DNA of 64,000 nt from Streptomyces sp. Edi4. GTDB taxonomy: Bacteria > Actinomycetota > Actinomycetes > Streptomycetales > Streptomycetaceae. A model generated the notes under the pieces. It did not search any database. It was not told where the DNA came from and saw only the letters and a program-made list of their open reading frames with translations. Below, piece after piece: positions 24,394 to 33,731 of the stretch (the first letter of the stretch is position 1; each line of letters begins with the position of its first letter). The translations under genes were made by a program, and so were the position numbers. The DNA is taken from positions 682,001-746,000 of the forward strand of contig NZ_JBEJGY010000004.1 in the NCBI RefSeq assembly GCF_040253615.1. The letters are read 5' to 3'.

Positions 24394-25374
24394 ATGGCGG
24401 TGCTCCGTGGATGGGGGCTCACGCTGGGGAAGCGGGTCGTTCGGCCCGTGGCGCGCGTGCAGCGTGACTCGGGGGATCCCGATGTGGGACGGGTGCGGGC
24501 GGCGGCCTCGGCCGGAGACTGGGCGACGGTCCGGCTCATACTCGAAGCGCGACCGGAGCGCGAGGACCGCACCGAACTGGTGCGGACCGTCGGCGAGACG
24601 GCGGGGGCCGAGCGGTGGATCACCGGGGTCGTAGAGGCCGAGCCCGAAGCGGCGCTCGCGAAGCTGGTGGCGGGGTTCCGTTACATCGACTGGGCCTGGG
24701 AGGCACGGACGGGAGCGCGTGCGAAGCACGTCTCCCGCGAACAGTTCGCCCTGTTCCACTCCCGGCTGCGTACGGCCGAGGAGTGGCTGTACGAGGCGGC
24801 GGAGCGCGAGCCGGAGTGGGCCCTGCCCTGGTTCGGACTACAGATCACGGGCCGGGGCCTAGAGGTCGGACAGCACATCGCGCGGCGCCGTTTCGAGGCC
24901 ACCGTACGCCGCGATCCGTACCATCTGGGCGCCCACCAGCAGCGGTTGCAGCAGGTGTGCGACAAGTGGGGCGGCTCGCACCAGGAGATGCACGCCTTCG
25001 CACGGGAATCGGCGCTCGGCGCGCCCGGCGGCACGGCTCTCGGCCAGCTCGTCCCCATGGCGCACATCGAGCACTGGCTCGCCCTCGACGGGGGGCTCTC
25101 GCGCGGCGCGTACATGCGCCGGCCCGAGGTGGTGGCGTCGCTGCGGGAAGCCGCCGACCACTCCTTCCGCCACCCGGACTTCGTCCGCTCGGGCGGATGG
25201 CTCCAGGTCCTCAACACCTTCGCCATGGCCTTCTCGCTCGCCGAGGACAAGGCCGGGGCCCGTGAGTGCTTCGTCGGCTCGGAGGGGCGCGTCACCGAGT
25301 CCCCCTGGCACTACATCGACGCCTCCGATCCCGCCGCGGCCTACAAGGAGCATCGCTCGTCGGCCGGGCGTTGA
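24394..25374 (+). CDS. Conserved helical protein of unknown function
   Basis: This 326-residue protein is almost entirely helical, with Trp-rich repeats such as AEEWLYEAAEREPEWALPWF and paired helices with TPR-like spacing (about 30-60, 120-150, 165-200). No enzyme motif or membrane segment is visible. It seems to belong to a Streptomyces-type hypothetical family, which I cannot name. ATG 24394 follows a GGGGTGGGGAC site. It stands alone between the divergent GntR-CAR operon and the HSP90 operon. Confidence 0.6.
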   Translation: MAVLRGWGLTLGKRVVRPVARVQRDSGDPDVGRVRAAASAGDWATVRLILEARPEREDRTELVRTVGETAGAERWITGVVEAEPEAALAKLVAGFRYIDWAWEARTGARAKHVSREQFALFHSRLRTAEEWLYEAAEREPEWALPWFGLQITGRGLEVGQHIARRRFEATVRRDPYHLGAHQQRLQQVCDKWGGSHQEMHAFARESALGAPGGTALGQLVPMAHIEHWLALDGGLSRGAYMRRPEVVASLREAADHSFRHPDFVRSGGWLQVLNTFAMAFSLAEDKAGARECFVGSEGRVTESPWHYIDASDPAAAYKEHRSSAGR

Positions 25375-25598
25375 GCATCGTTTTGTTCTGCCGGTGACGG
25401 GCCGTCATAAATCGCTGCGTCAGCTCTCGTTGATGTCCTTCAGCGGCCTTCCATGGCTCTGCGTGGCGACCCTGGCATCCGTCGGATCCGACTACGGTCC
25501 GCCGTCCTCACACACTCCGTTTCCCCTTCCGTTCCGTCCCCTGCCGGCGCCGCGTCACCGCGCCGCGCGGGGACGCGTCCACCGAAAGACTTCGCCCG

Positions 25599-27461
25599 GT
25601 GCCTCAATCCGAGTCCTCCCACACCTTCCAGGTCGACCTGCGCGGCCTGGTCGACCTGCTCTCCCACCACCTCTACTCCAGCCCCCGCGTCTACCTGCGT
25701 GAACTGATGCAGAACGCCGTGGACGCCATCACCGCACGCCAGTCGCTCGAGCCTGGCGCGACCGGCGCCATCACCGTGCGCGCCGGCGACACCCTCACCG
25801 TGACCGACACGGGGATCGGTCTGAGCGAGGCCGACGTCCACCGCTTCCTCGCGACCATCGGGCGCAGCTCCAAGCGCACCACCGATGGGGCGCTCGACGG
25901 GGCCGGACTCGACGCGGCGCGGGGGGACTTCATCGGCCAGTTCGGCATCGGTCTGCTCGCGTGCTTCGTCGTGGCGGACGAGATCACGGTGCTCAGCCGC
26001 AGCGCCGCCGATCCCTCGGCGCCCGCCGTCGAATGGCGCGGGCACTCCGACGGCCGCTACACCATCCGCACCCTGCCCGCGTCGGCCGTGCCGGAGCCGG
26101 GCACCACCGTCCGGCTGGTCCCCCGGGCCGACACCGCGGAGTGGACGCAGCCGGAGCGGGTCGTCTCCCTGGCCCGGCACTACGGCGGCCTGCTGCGGCA
26201 CCAGGTGACGGTCGTCGAGCCGAGCGGCGAGACCCACCAGGTCAACGAGGCCCCGCCGTGGGAGCGCGGTCACCGCTCACCGCTGGCCCGCCGCGAGGCG
26301 TTGACGGCGTACTGCCGCGACCTGTTCGACTTCACCCCGCTGGACACGATCGAGCTCGACCTACCGGCGGCCGGTCTGCGGGGCGTCGCCTACGTCCTGC
26401 CCACAGCCATGAGCCCGGCCCAGCGCGCCGGGCACCGGGTGCATCTCAAGGGCATGCTGCTCACCGACCAGGCGCCCCAACTGCTCCCCGACTGGGCCTT
26501 CTTCGTGCGCTGCGTGGTCGACACCACCAGCCTGCGGCCGACCGCGTCCCGTGAGGCGCTGTACGAGGACGGCACCCTGTCCGCGGTGCGCGACGCGCTC
26601 GGCGAGCGCATCCGTGACTGGCTGACCGGTCTGGCGGCCAGCGACCCGTCGCTGCTGCACCGCTTCATCGACACCCACCATCTCGCGGTCAAGGCGCTGG
26701 CCCGCTACGACGACGAGCTCCTGCGCATCGTGCTGCCGTGGCTGCCGTTCGAGACCACGGACGGCAACGTCACGCTTGAGGAGTTCGCGCGCAAGCACCC
26801 CACCGTGCTCGTCGCCCGCAGTGTCGAGGAGTTCCGCCAGGTCGCTCCCATCGCGTCGGCCGCCGGCCTCGGCGTCGTCAACGGCGGTTACACCTACGAC
26901 CGCGACCTCGTGCACCGGCTGCCCGAGATCCGCCCCGGCACGGCGGTCACCGACCTCGACCCGGCCACCGTCACCGCGCACCTCGACGCCGTGGACCCGG
27001 CGGCCGAACTGCGCGCCGCGGCCTTCCTCGCCGTCGCCCGGGACACCGTGGGCGCGCACGACTGCGACGTCGTCCTGCGCGACTTCCAGCCCGTCACCGC
27101 TCCGGCGCTGCTCCTGGACAACCGGGAAGCGCGCCACGAACGGACGCGTTCGACGCTCGCCGCCGACAGCGACGGCCTGTGGGCGGACATCCTCGGCTCG
27201 CTGCGCCGTGAGTCCCCGCGCGCCCAGCTCGTCCTGAACCACCTCAACCCGCTGGTGCGCCAGGCCATCACCATCACCGAGCAAGAGCTCGCGGTCACCG
27301 CAGCCGAGGCGCTGTACGGCCAGGCCCTGCTGCTCAGCCGCCGCCCGCTGCGGGCGAGCGAGAGCGCTCTGCTCAACCGGGCCTTCATCAACCTGCTCAC
27401 TCACGCCATGCACCACTCCGGCACGGCGGCACCCGGCTCCGAGCCCCGGAAGGAACTGTAG
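25599..27461 (+). CDS. htpG: HSP90-family molecular chaperone
   Basis: The 620-residue protein has the GHKL ATP-binding site: LRELMQNAVDA with Glu35, Asn39 and Asp42, DTGIGL at 70-75 and FIGQFGIGLL at 111-120. Middle and C-terminal regions follow with the usual Arg (SRE.LYEDG, about 323-331). HSP90 proteins refold or hold client proteins using ATP. This short actinobacterial form lacks the long charged linker and the MEEVD tail. Its TAG stop is followed without a gap by the ATG of a 994-residue TPR protein, so the two very likely work together. GTG 25599 is the start. Confidence 0.9.
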   Translation: MPQSESSHTFQVDLRGLVDLLSHHLYSSPRVYLRELMQNAVDAITARQSLEPGATGAITVRAGDTLTVTDTGIGLSEADVHRFLATIGRSSKRTTDGALDGAGLDAARGDFIGQFGIGLLACFVVADEITVLSRSAADPSAPAVEWRGHSDGRYTIRTLPASAVPEPGTTVRLVPRADTAEWTQPERVVSLARHYGGLLRHQVTVVEPSGETHQVNEAPPWERGHRSPLARREALTAYCRDLFDFTPLDTIELDLPAAGLRGVAYVLPTAMSPAQRAGHRVHLKGMLLTDQAPQLLPDWAFFVRCVVDTTSLRPTASREALYEDGTLSAVRDALGERIRDWLTGLAASDPSLLHRFIDTHHLAVKALARYDDELLRIVLPWLPFETTDGNVTLEEFARKHPTVLVARSVEEFRQVAPIASAAGLGVVNGGYTYDRDLVHRLPEIRPGTAVTDLDPATVTAHLDAVDPAAELRAAAFLAVARDTVGAHDCDVVLRDFQPVTAPALLLDNREARHERTRSTLAADSDGLWADILGSLRRESPRAQLVLNHLNPLVRQAITITEQELAVTAAEALYGQALLLSRRPLRASESALLNRAFINLLTHAMHHSGTAAPGSEPRKEL

Positions 27462-30446
27462 ATGCTGGACACCCCCGAGGCCGTCGTCGAGGCGCTGCGT
27501 GAGAACAACGGCCGCCCCCACGGGCTGCCGCGCACCATCACCGCGGAAGAGCTCGTCGAGGCCGCCGAGTCCTTCGAGGAGCCCGACGTCCTCGTCACGG
27601 CCCTGCTCGAATTGATGTCGGCCTACGAGTTCACCGGCGAGCACCGCAAGTCGCCCGTCGCCTTCGCCCGGCTGCTCAAGTTGTGGGACACCGCTGCGGG
27701 GTCCTTCAGCCAGTGGGAGGCCAACCAGGTCTTCTGGCGGTTCAAGTGGGTGACCACGTCGCTGTTGCAGGTGCCCGAGGTGCCCCTGGCGGCTGTGCAC
27801 GGCTGGATCGACCAGATGCGCACCCGTTATCAGGACGCCGGGCACGGCATGCAGCCGGTGGCCGCGATGCGCTACCACGTGGCGCGCCACACGGGCACCG
27901 GTGTGGCCGACGCGTACGACCTGTGGGCCACCCGCCCCCGTACCGAGCTCAGTGACTGCGAGGCCTGTGAGACCCGGCACTTCGCCGTGCACCAAGTGGT
28001 GGCGGGTGACGACGCCGGGGCACTCGACACCTGGCGGCCGGTGCTCACCGAGGACAAGGGCTGCACCGAAGAGCCCCAGATGAGCCAGGCACGCGCCCTG
28101 CTGCCGCTGCTGCGCACCGGCCGCTTCGACGAGGCCCGCTCGCACCATCTCACCGGCTACCGCCGGGTGCGGGGGAATCCGGGGACGCAGGAGGAGGTGG
28201 GTCTGCACCTGGAGTTCTGCGCGCTGTCACGCAACGAGGGCCGGGGTCTTGAGATCCTTGCCGAGAACCGCCCCCTGTTCGAGGCGAGCGGTGCTCCATT
28301 GGCCCATCTCTCCTTCCTGACCGGCGCCGAGGTGCTGCTCACCCGGCTGGTGGCGGACGGCCACCTCGACACCGCCGTCGCGGGCCCGCCCGGACGGAAG
28401 TGGACCACGGGCACGCTCCTCACCCACCTGCGCGCCGAGGCGGACCGGCTCAGCCACGCCTTCGACATGCGCAACGGCTCCACGGCCGTCAGCGACGAGC
28501 GTCAACTGCGTCTGAAACAAACGCCGTTGACCGATGAGCCGCTGCCGCTCGGGCTGCGGGCCGCCGTCACCCGTCCCATCGCGTCGGTGGATACGGGCCC
28601 GGACCTCGCCCCGGCAGCCGCACTGGACATACCCGAGGACTTCGTCCCGCTGGTGAGCGAGGCCCGGCGCATGTCCGCCGTCGGTCATCCCGGGAGCGCG
28701 AGGCTGTGGGCCCTCGTCGCCGAACGCCTCGCCGACGGCACGGGGGCGCACGACGAACGTCTGGGTCCCGAGGACCTGCTGCGCGCGGAGCTCGCCGAGC
28801 AGCGCGCCCAACGGCTCACGCGGAAGGACGACGACGCGGAGAGTGTCGCCGAACTGCGGCGGGCCGCCGCTCTGTTCGCGGACCTCGGCATGGCCTGGCA
28901 CGCGCTGTCCGCCCGCACCCGGGCCCTCGCCTGGACACCTTCCCCCGACGAGGACGCGCCCGACGACACGTGCGGAGCCGCCGCGATCCGGGCCGGCATC
29001 GACGAGGCGCTGCGTGAGGCGGCGCGGCTCAGGACCGAGGCGCCCTTCACGGGCGACTCGCCGGTGGCGGGTGAGATCGCCTCGTCCGAGGACGTCGGGG
29101 CGCAGCGGGCGCTGGAATACCTCGCCGTGCTGTACTCCTGCGTCTTCGCCGCCTACAAGGAGCTGGTGGGCGAGCTGCCCGAGCCTTCGGACTCCGCCGT
29201 GGAGCGGTTCGAGGAGTTCACCCGCACGCTGCGCACCGAGGCGGAGCACCTGTCGGTCCCCCACCAGGTCGCCGGCGCCCGGCAGTTCGTGGCGGACGTG
29301 GCGGCCCGCCGGGGCGACCCGGACCGCGCCGAGACGGAACTGCGTGCGGCGCTCAAGGACGTGGAAGCCGCCGGGCAGCCCTGGCGCGGGACCCGTCCGC
29401 GCGCCCTGCTCGCCCAGATCCTGCTGACCCTGGACCAGCCGGCCGAGGCGGTGGAGCTACTGCACCGGGTGCTCGCGGACGCGGTGCGCTACGACGACAC
29501 CCACTTCGCGCTGGCTCCCACATACGCGATGCTCGGCCATGCCGCGTCCCACCTCGGGGACACGGGCGGCGCCGTACGTCACCTCTCGGAGGCGGCCGCA
29601 CGCTTCGATCAGGGCGGCGAGGCGGACGAGGCGGCCGGTCTGCGTCTCCAGCTCGCCGATGTCCTGGCGCGCGCCGGGCAGCAGGCGGACGCCGTGGCCG
29701 TACTGGAGTCCGTCCTGTCCGACGAAGCGGTCTCCTCGCTCGACGAACGTCTGGTCGCCCAGGCCAGGTTGACGCTGGCGCGCGGGCTGCGGGAACTGGA
29801 TGAGTTCCTGCCCGCGTCCGAGGAGTTCCTGCGGCTCGCGTCCTCCGTCGCCGCCTGGGAGGACGAGCCCCGGCTCCAGACGCTGGTGGCGGCCGAGGCG
29901 GCCACCACGCTGGCGATGGCCGACCGGTGGGACGCGGCGGGCACGGCGTACGAACGCGCCGTCGCCGCGCACGCCGTGGCGCCGAACCCTTCCCTGCTGA
30001 TGCACATGATGTGCGAGTTCGCGCGTCTGACCATGCTGTTCAAGGGGCCCGACGGTCTGGAGGCGGCGCTGGGGCACCTTGCGCGGGCCGACGCGGTCGC
30101 GAGCGAGGTCGCGGACGGCGCCGACGGCTTCGTCCCCTGGTACGAGCGGGGCGCTGTGCACTACCGCCGCGCCCGCGTCCTGGCGGAGGCCGAGTCCTTC
30201 GCCCAGGCGCTGGCCGAGGCGGAGACCGCCGCGGCGCTCTACGAGCGGGGCGGAGAGCACGGTGAGGCGCCGCGCGCCGAGGCCCAGCGGATGGCCGCCC
30301 TGATCGAGGGCAACGGCCTGGGCCGCTTCCCCGCGGCCATCGCCCGGCTCGGCGAGGCGGCGGCGCGCGCCCGCGAGGCGGACCTGCCCGAGGCCGTCCA
30401 GATCCTGGAGGCGCTGCGGCAGGAGTACCGACGACGCGAGAGCTGA
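27462..30446 (+). CDS. Large TPR-like repeat protein partnered with HSP90
   Basis: The ATG immediately follows the HSP90 stop codon. The 994-residue product is helical throughout with no membrane segment. The C-terminal half (from about 560) has clear TPR-type units such as PRALLAQILLTLDQPAEAVE, YAMLGHAASHLGDTGGAVRH and AGRLRLQLADVLARAGQQADA-like pairs; the N-terminal half carries weaker repeats and a C..C..RHF segment. TPR proteins are standard HSP90 co-chaperones in eukaryotes. Here the tight operon suggests a bacterial analogue: the protein may present clients to, or assemble with, the chaperone. Confidence 0.7.
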   Translation: MLDTPEAVVEALRENNGRPHGLPRTITAEELVEAAESFEEPDVLVTALLELMSAYEFTGEHRKSPVAFARLLKLWDTAAGSFSQWEANQVFWRFKWVTTSLLQVPEVPLAAVHGWIDQMRTRYQDAGHGMQPVAAMRYHVARHTGTGVADAYDLWATRPRTELSDCEACETRHFAVHQVVAGDDAGALDTWRPVLTEDKGCTEEPQMSQARALLPLLRTGRFDEARSHHLTGYRRVRGNPGTQEEVGLHLEFCALSRNEGRGLEILAENRPLFEASGAPLAHLSFLTGAEVLLTRLVADGHLDTAVAGPPGRKWTTGTLLTHLRAEADRLSHAFDMRNGSTAVSDERQLRLKQTPLTDEPLPLGLRAAVTRPIASVDTGPDLAPAAALDIPEDFVPLVSEARRMSAVGHPGSARLWALVAERLADGTGAHDERLGPEDLLRAELAEQRAQRLTRKDDDAESVAELRRAAALFADLGMAWHALSARTRALAWTPSPDEDAPDDTCGAAAIRAGIDEALREAARLRTEAPFTGDSPVAGEIASSEDVGAQRALEYLAVLYSCVFAAYKELVGELPEPSDSAVERFEEFTRTLRTEAEHLSVPHQVAGARQFVADVAARRGDPDRAETELRAALKDVEAAGQPWRGTRPRALLAQILLTLDQPAEAVELLHRVLADAVRYDDTHFALAPTYAMLGHAASHLGDTGGAVRHLSEAAARFDQGGEADEAAGLRLQLADVLARAGQQADAVAVLESVLSDEAVSSLDERLVAQARLTLARGLRELDEFLPASEEFLRLASSVAAWEDEPRLQTLVAAEAATTLAMADRWDAAGTAYERAVAAHAVAPNPSLLMHMMCEFARLTMLFKGPDGLEAALGHLARADAVASEVADGADGFVPWYERGAVHYRRARVLAEAESFAQALAEAETAAALYERGGEHGEAPRAEAQRMAALIEGNGLGRFPAAIARLGEAAARAREADLPEAVQILEALRQEYRRRES

Positions 30447-30451
30447 GCACC

Positions 30452-30481
30452 GGGCTCCGCCGAGGTGGTCCGGCGGAGCCC
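30452..30481. terminator. Hairpin terminator after the HSP90-TPR operon
   Basis: GGGCTCCGCCG (30452-30462) and CGGCGGAGCCC (30471-30481) form a perfect 11-bp stem with an eight-base loop, six bases after the TPR stop. Confidence 0.75.
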
Positions 30482-30518
30482 AGGTCCGCTGGTCCGGGCC
30501 ACCAGGTAGCGTGGGCCC

Positions 30519-31391
30519 ATGGACGAGGTCGGCAGCACAAGTCCGGGGCCCTCTGCCCGAGATCGCGGCTTCCCCCTGTTCCACGCGGAGCGCTGCGGCG
30601 GGATCGGGGAGCTGGATCGCCGGCTGGTCGGATGCCGGGCGTGTCCTCGGCTGGTGGCCTGGCGCGAGACGGTGGCCGCGACGAAACGAGCCGGCTTCAA
30701 GGACTGGGAGTACTGGGGCAGGCCGGTGCCGGGGTTCGGTCCGCAGGACGCACCGCTGGCGGTGGTCGGGCTCGCTCCGGCCGCGCACGGCGCCAACCGG
30801 ACGGGCCGGATGTTCACCGGCGACGCCTCGGGCGACTTCCTCTTCGCCGCCCTGCACGCCGTGGGTCTCGCCTCACAGCCCACCGCCACCACCGCCGACG
30901 ACGGCCTCGAACTGTACGGGGTGCGGATCACCTCCCCCGTCCACTGCGCCCCTCCCGCGAACAAGCCGACGCCGCAGGAGCGGGACACGTGCCGGCCGTG
31001 GCTCGCGGCCGAGATCTCGCTGCTGCGCCCGCGTGCGATCGTCGTACTCGGAGCCTTCGGCTGGCAGACGCTGCTGCCGGTCCTCGCCGAGGCGGGGTGG
31101 CGACTGCCGCGCCCCCGGCCCCGGTTCGCGCACGGCACCGTGGTGACGCTGCGCCGCGCGGAGCCGGACGCGGCGCGGCCGGCGGGAGCGGACGCGAGTG
31201 GTCGCGACGACCGCGCCGGGAACGAGGAACTGAAGGTGATCGGCTGCTACCACCCCAGCCAGCGCAACACCTTCACGGGCCGTTTGACCTCGCCCATGCT
31301 CATCACCCTGCTCCATCAGGCCGCGGACCTCGCGGGTCTGCCCGCCGGCCCGCCCGGCGCCGTGCCGGACCCGCCGAAGACCCGACGGTGA
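30519..31391 (+). CDS. Uracil-DNA glycosylase, family 4/5 (UdgB type)
   Basis: The 290-residue enzyme removes uracil or deaminated bases from DNA. Seen directly: the active-site motif GLAPAAHGANRTGRMFTGD (84-102), the C-terminal motif HPSQRNTFTGRLT with His245, and four cysteines (39, 42, 143 and 158) placed as the iron-sulfur cluster ligands of families 4 and 5. The alanines in GLAPAAHG replace the catalytic Asp of family 1 and point to family 5. An Ala/Asp-rich loop at about 213-235 is longer than usual. ATG 30519 is the first start after the terminator. Confidence 0.88.
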   Translation: MDEVGSTSPGPSARDRGFPLFHAERCGGIGELDRRLVGCRACPRLVAWRETVAATKRAGFKDWEYWGRPVPGFGPQDAPLAVVGLAPAAHGANRTGRMFTGDASGDFLFAALHAVGLASQPTATTADDGLELYGVRITSPVHCAPPANKPTPQERDTCRPWLAAEISLLRPRAIVVLGAFGWQTLLPVLAEAGWRLPRPRPRFAHGTVVTLRRAEPDAARPAGADASGRDDRAGNEELKVIGCYHPSQRNTFTGRLTSPMLITLLHQAADLAGLPAGPPGAVPDPPKTRR

Positions 31392-31433
31392 AACGGTGTT
31401 GGGCGCGGGCGGGCTGACGGCACGGCACCACGC

Positions 31434-31452
31434 GGCCGGGTGCCACCCGGCC
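31434..31452. terminator. Short GC-rich hairpin
   Basis: GGCCGGGT (31434-31441) and ACCCGGCC (31445-31452) form a perfect 8-bp stem with a three-base loop between the glycosylase and the next gene. Confidence 0.5.
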
Positions 31453-31489
31453 ACCCACCGCTCCGGGCACACCGCGTAGGCTCGGAGCC

Positions 31490-32446
31490 ATGGTTGAGCA
31501 TCGGATGATCGACGTGAACGGGATCCGGCTGCACATCGCCGAGGAGGGCGAGGGCCCCCTGGTGGTGCTTCTGCACGGGTTCCCCGAGTCCTGGCACTCC
31601 TGGCGCCACCAGTTCGGCCCGCTGGCCGCCGCCGGCTTCCGGGTGGTCGCCCCCGACCAGCGGGGGTACGGCCGCAGTGACCATCCCACCGACGTGGCGG
31701 CGTACAGCATCCTGCATCTGGTCGGCGACGTCGTCGCTCTGGTCCGGGCGCTGGGCGAGGAGAAGGCGTACGTCGTCGGGCACGACTGGGGCGCGCCGGT
31801 CGCCTGGCACACCGCGCTGCTGCGGCCGGATCTGGTGCTCGGGGTGGCCGGTCTGAGCGTGCCGCCACCGGTCCGGGGCCCCCACCCGCCGCTGGCGGCC
31901 ATGGAGAAGGCGTTCGGCGGGCGCTTCTACTGGAACTACTTCGACCGGCCCGGTGTCGCCGACGCCGAGTTCGCACGGGACCCGCGCACGACGCTGCGGA
32001 AGTTCTTCTACGCGGCGTCCGGCGACAGGCCCGGGGAGATCGTCCAGCCTCTGGTCGACCCGGCACGGGGCTGGCTCGCCGCCCTCGAAGACCCCGAGGA
32101 GCTGCCGGGCTGGTTTACCGAGGGCGATCTCGATGTGCTCACGGAGAGCTTTTCTCGGGGCTTCACCGGCGGCCTCAACTGGTACCGCAACATGGACCGC
32201 AACTGGGAGCTGACCGCGCCCTGGCAGGACGCCGTCATCACCCCGCCCGCCCTGTACGTGTACGGCGAGCGCGACCTCGTTCCCGCGTTCCCCGGCACCC
32301 CGGAATTCATCGCGAGCCTGCCCGAGCGCATGCCCAGCCTGCACCGCGAGCCCGTGGAGCTGCCGGGCTGCGGGCACTGGACCCAGCAGGAGCGCCCGGA
32401 CGAGGTCAACGCCGCGCTCGTCGAATTCCTCAGGGCGTACTCCTGA
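31490..32446 (+). CDS. Alpha/beta hydrolase, soluble epoxide-hydrolase type
   Basis: The 318-residue protein has HGFPESWHSW (oxyanion hole, 29-38), the nucleophile Asp99 in VGHDWGAPVAW and GCGHWTQQERP near the C-terminus with the catalytic His. The two lid tyrosines that polarise the epoxide are plausible at NYFDRPG and NWYRNMDRNW. This order and length match the soluble epoxide hydrolases and haloalkane dehalogenases; the GHDWG...RP pattern favours epoxide hydrolase. It is distinct from the EHN-type enzyme at 11335. It ends 236 bases before the cyclitol cluster and is probably not part of it. Confidence 0.85.
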   Translation: MVEHRMIDVNGIRLHIAEEGEGPLVVLLHGFPESWHSWRHQFGPLAAAGFRVVAPDQRGYGRSDHPTDVAAYSILHLVGDVVALVRALGEEKAYVVGHDWGAPVAWHTALLRPDLVLGVAGLSVPPPVRGPHPPLAAMEKAFGGRFYWNYFDRPGVADAEFARDPRTTLRKFFYAASGDRPGEIVQPLVDPARGWLAALEDPEELPGWFTEGDLDVLTESFSRGFTGGLNWYRNMDRNWELTAPWQDAVITPPALYVYGERDLVPAFPGTPEFIASLPERMPSLHREPVELPGCGHWTQQERPDEVNAALVEFLRAYS

Positions 32447-32681
32447 CCGGGGCGGCGCCTCAGCTGAGGACGGCCGTCGGAGCAGGCGGGCACCCGTGGC
32501 GCCCAACAGGGCGCCGCTGTCCGCGCGTTGGGCCGTGATGAGCCACGGAGTGCGCCGCGCGGCGGGCACGCGGTGGGCACGCGGCCACGGTCGCGCGGAT
32601 GGATGGCGACGATGGTGACGATGGCGATGGCAATGAACTGACGGTGCATCAGGTTCGGGGCAGCTTGCTTCTGACTGGTCG

Positions 32682-33731
32682 TCAGCAGCCCCTCAACCGT
32701 GGGGTTGGCCGTCCGCGTCTTCGAACGCGCCCGGCCGCACGGGCCGGAGTGCCCGGCCCGTCGGCGGCCAGCGGCCGCCACCACGACGCGTGATCCCGGT
32801 ACCAGGCCACCGTGGCGGCCAGCGCCTCCTCGAAGTCCCGGTGGGGGCGGTAGCCCAGTTCGGCGCTGATCTTGCCGTGGTCCACCGCGTAACGGCGGTC
32901 GTGGCCCGGGCGGTCCTGGACGTGCGTGATGCGATCGGCGTCCGCGCCGCACAGGCGGACCAGACGGCCGACGAGGTCCCGGTTGGTCAGCGAGGTCCCG
33001 CCCCCGATGTTGTAGATCTCGCCGGGCCGCCCCGCCGTCCGCACCAGCTCGACCGCCCGGACGTGGTCGTCCACGTGCAGCCAGTCGCGCACCTGGCTCC
33101 CGTCACCGTACAGCGGCAGGCGCGCGCCGGTCAGGAGCGCGGTCACGAAGCGCGGGACGGCCTTCTCCGGATGCTGGAAGGGGCCGAAGTTGTTGGAGCA
33201 CCGGGTGACCCGCACGTCCAGACCGTGGGTGTGGTGCTGGGCCAGCGCCATGAGATCGGCCGCGGCCTTCGAGGCTGCGTACGGGGAACTCGGCCTGAGC
33301 GGGTCCTGCTCGCGTGCGGCGCCCTGGGGCAGTGAGCCGTAGACCTCGTCGGTGGAGATGTGGACGAACCGGCGCACCCCGTGGCGCAGCGCGGCGTCCA
33401 GCAGGAGCTGTGTGCCCAGCACATTGGTGCGGGTGAAGTCCGAGGCGTCCTCGATGGAGCGGTCCACGTGTGATTCCGCCGCGAAGTGGACGATGTCGTC
33501 GTGCCCGGCCGCGAGGCGGCGCACGGCGGGGGCGTCACAGATGTCACCGCGCACGAAGGCGAACCGGGGGTGGCCCGCGAACTGGTCGAGGCGGGCGAGG
33601 CTGCCCGCGTAGGTGAGTTTGTCCAGGACGGTGACCGTGACGCCGGGCGGGCCCGAGGGGCCGAGGAGCGCGCGGACGTAGGCGGAGCCGATGAAGCCGG
33701 CCCCGCCGGTGACGAGGATGCGAGAAGTCAT
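32682..33731 (-). CDS. rfbB: dTDP-glucose 4,6-dehydratase
   Basis: The 349-residue SDR converts dTDP-glucose to dTDP-4-keto-6-deoxyglucose. Seen: NAD loop GGAGFIGSAYVR (9-20), HFAAESHVDRS, the catalytic TDEVYG (Thr-Asp-Glu) followed by YAASKAAAD (Tyr-x3-Lys), and the sugar-nucleotide region NNFGPFQHPEK. All catalytic residues of RmlB/StrE are there. ATG 33731 overlaps the stop of the nucleotidyltransferase gene (ATGA), so the two are coupled. In the acarbose pathway AcbB does this step. The C-terminal 30 residues are Arg/Gly-rich. Confidence 0.93.
   Translation of the reverse strand: MTSRILVTGGAGFIGSAYVRALLGPSGPPGVTVTVLDKLTYAGSLARLDQFAGHPRFAFVRGDICDAPAVRRLAAGHDDIVHFAAESHVDRSIEDASDFTRTNVLGTQLLLDAALRHGVRRFVHISTDEVYGSLPQGAAREQDPLRPSSPYAASKAAADLMALAQHHTHGLDVRVTRCSNNFGPFQHPEKAVPRFVTALLTGARLPLYGDGSQVRDWLHVDDHVRAVELVRTAGRPGEIYNIGGGTSLTNRDLVGRLVRLCGADADRITHVQDRPGHDRRYAVDHGKISAELGYRPHRDFEEALAATVAWYRDHASWWRPLAADGPGTPARAAGRVRRRGRPTPRLRGC

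Noticed and set aside
26361..28208. 615-codon minus-strand frame across HSP90 and TPR genes
   Set aside because: Complement-strand shadow of two well-supported genes.
32599..32660. Purine-rich GATGGCGAC repeats near 32600
   Set aside because: Too irregular to call a tandem repeat and not part of any gene I can support.
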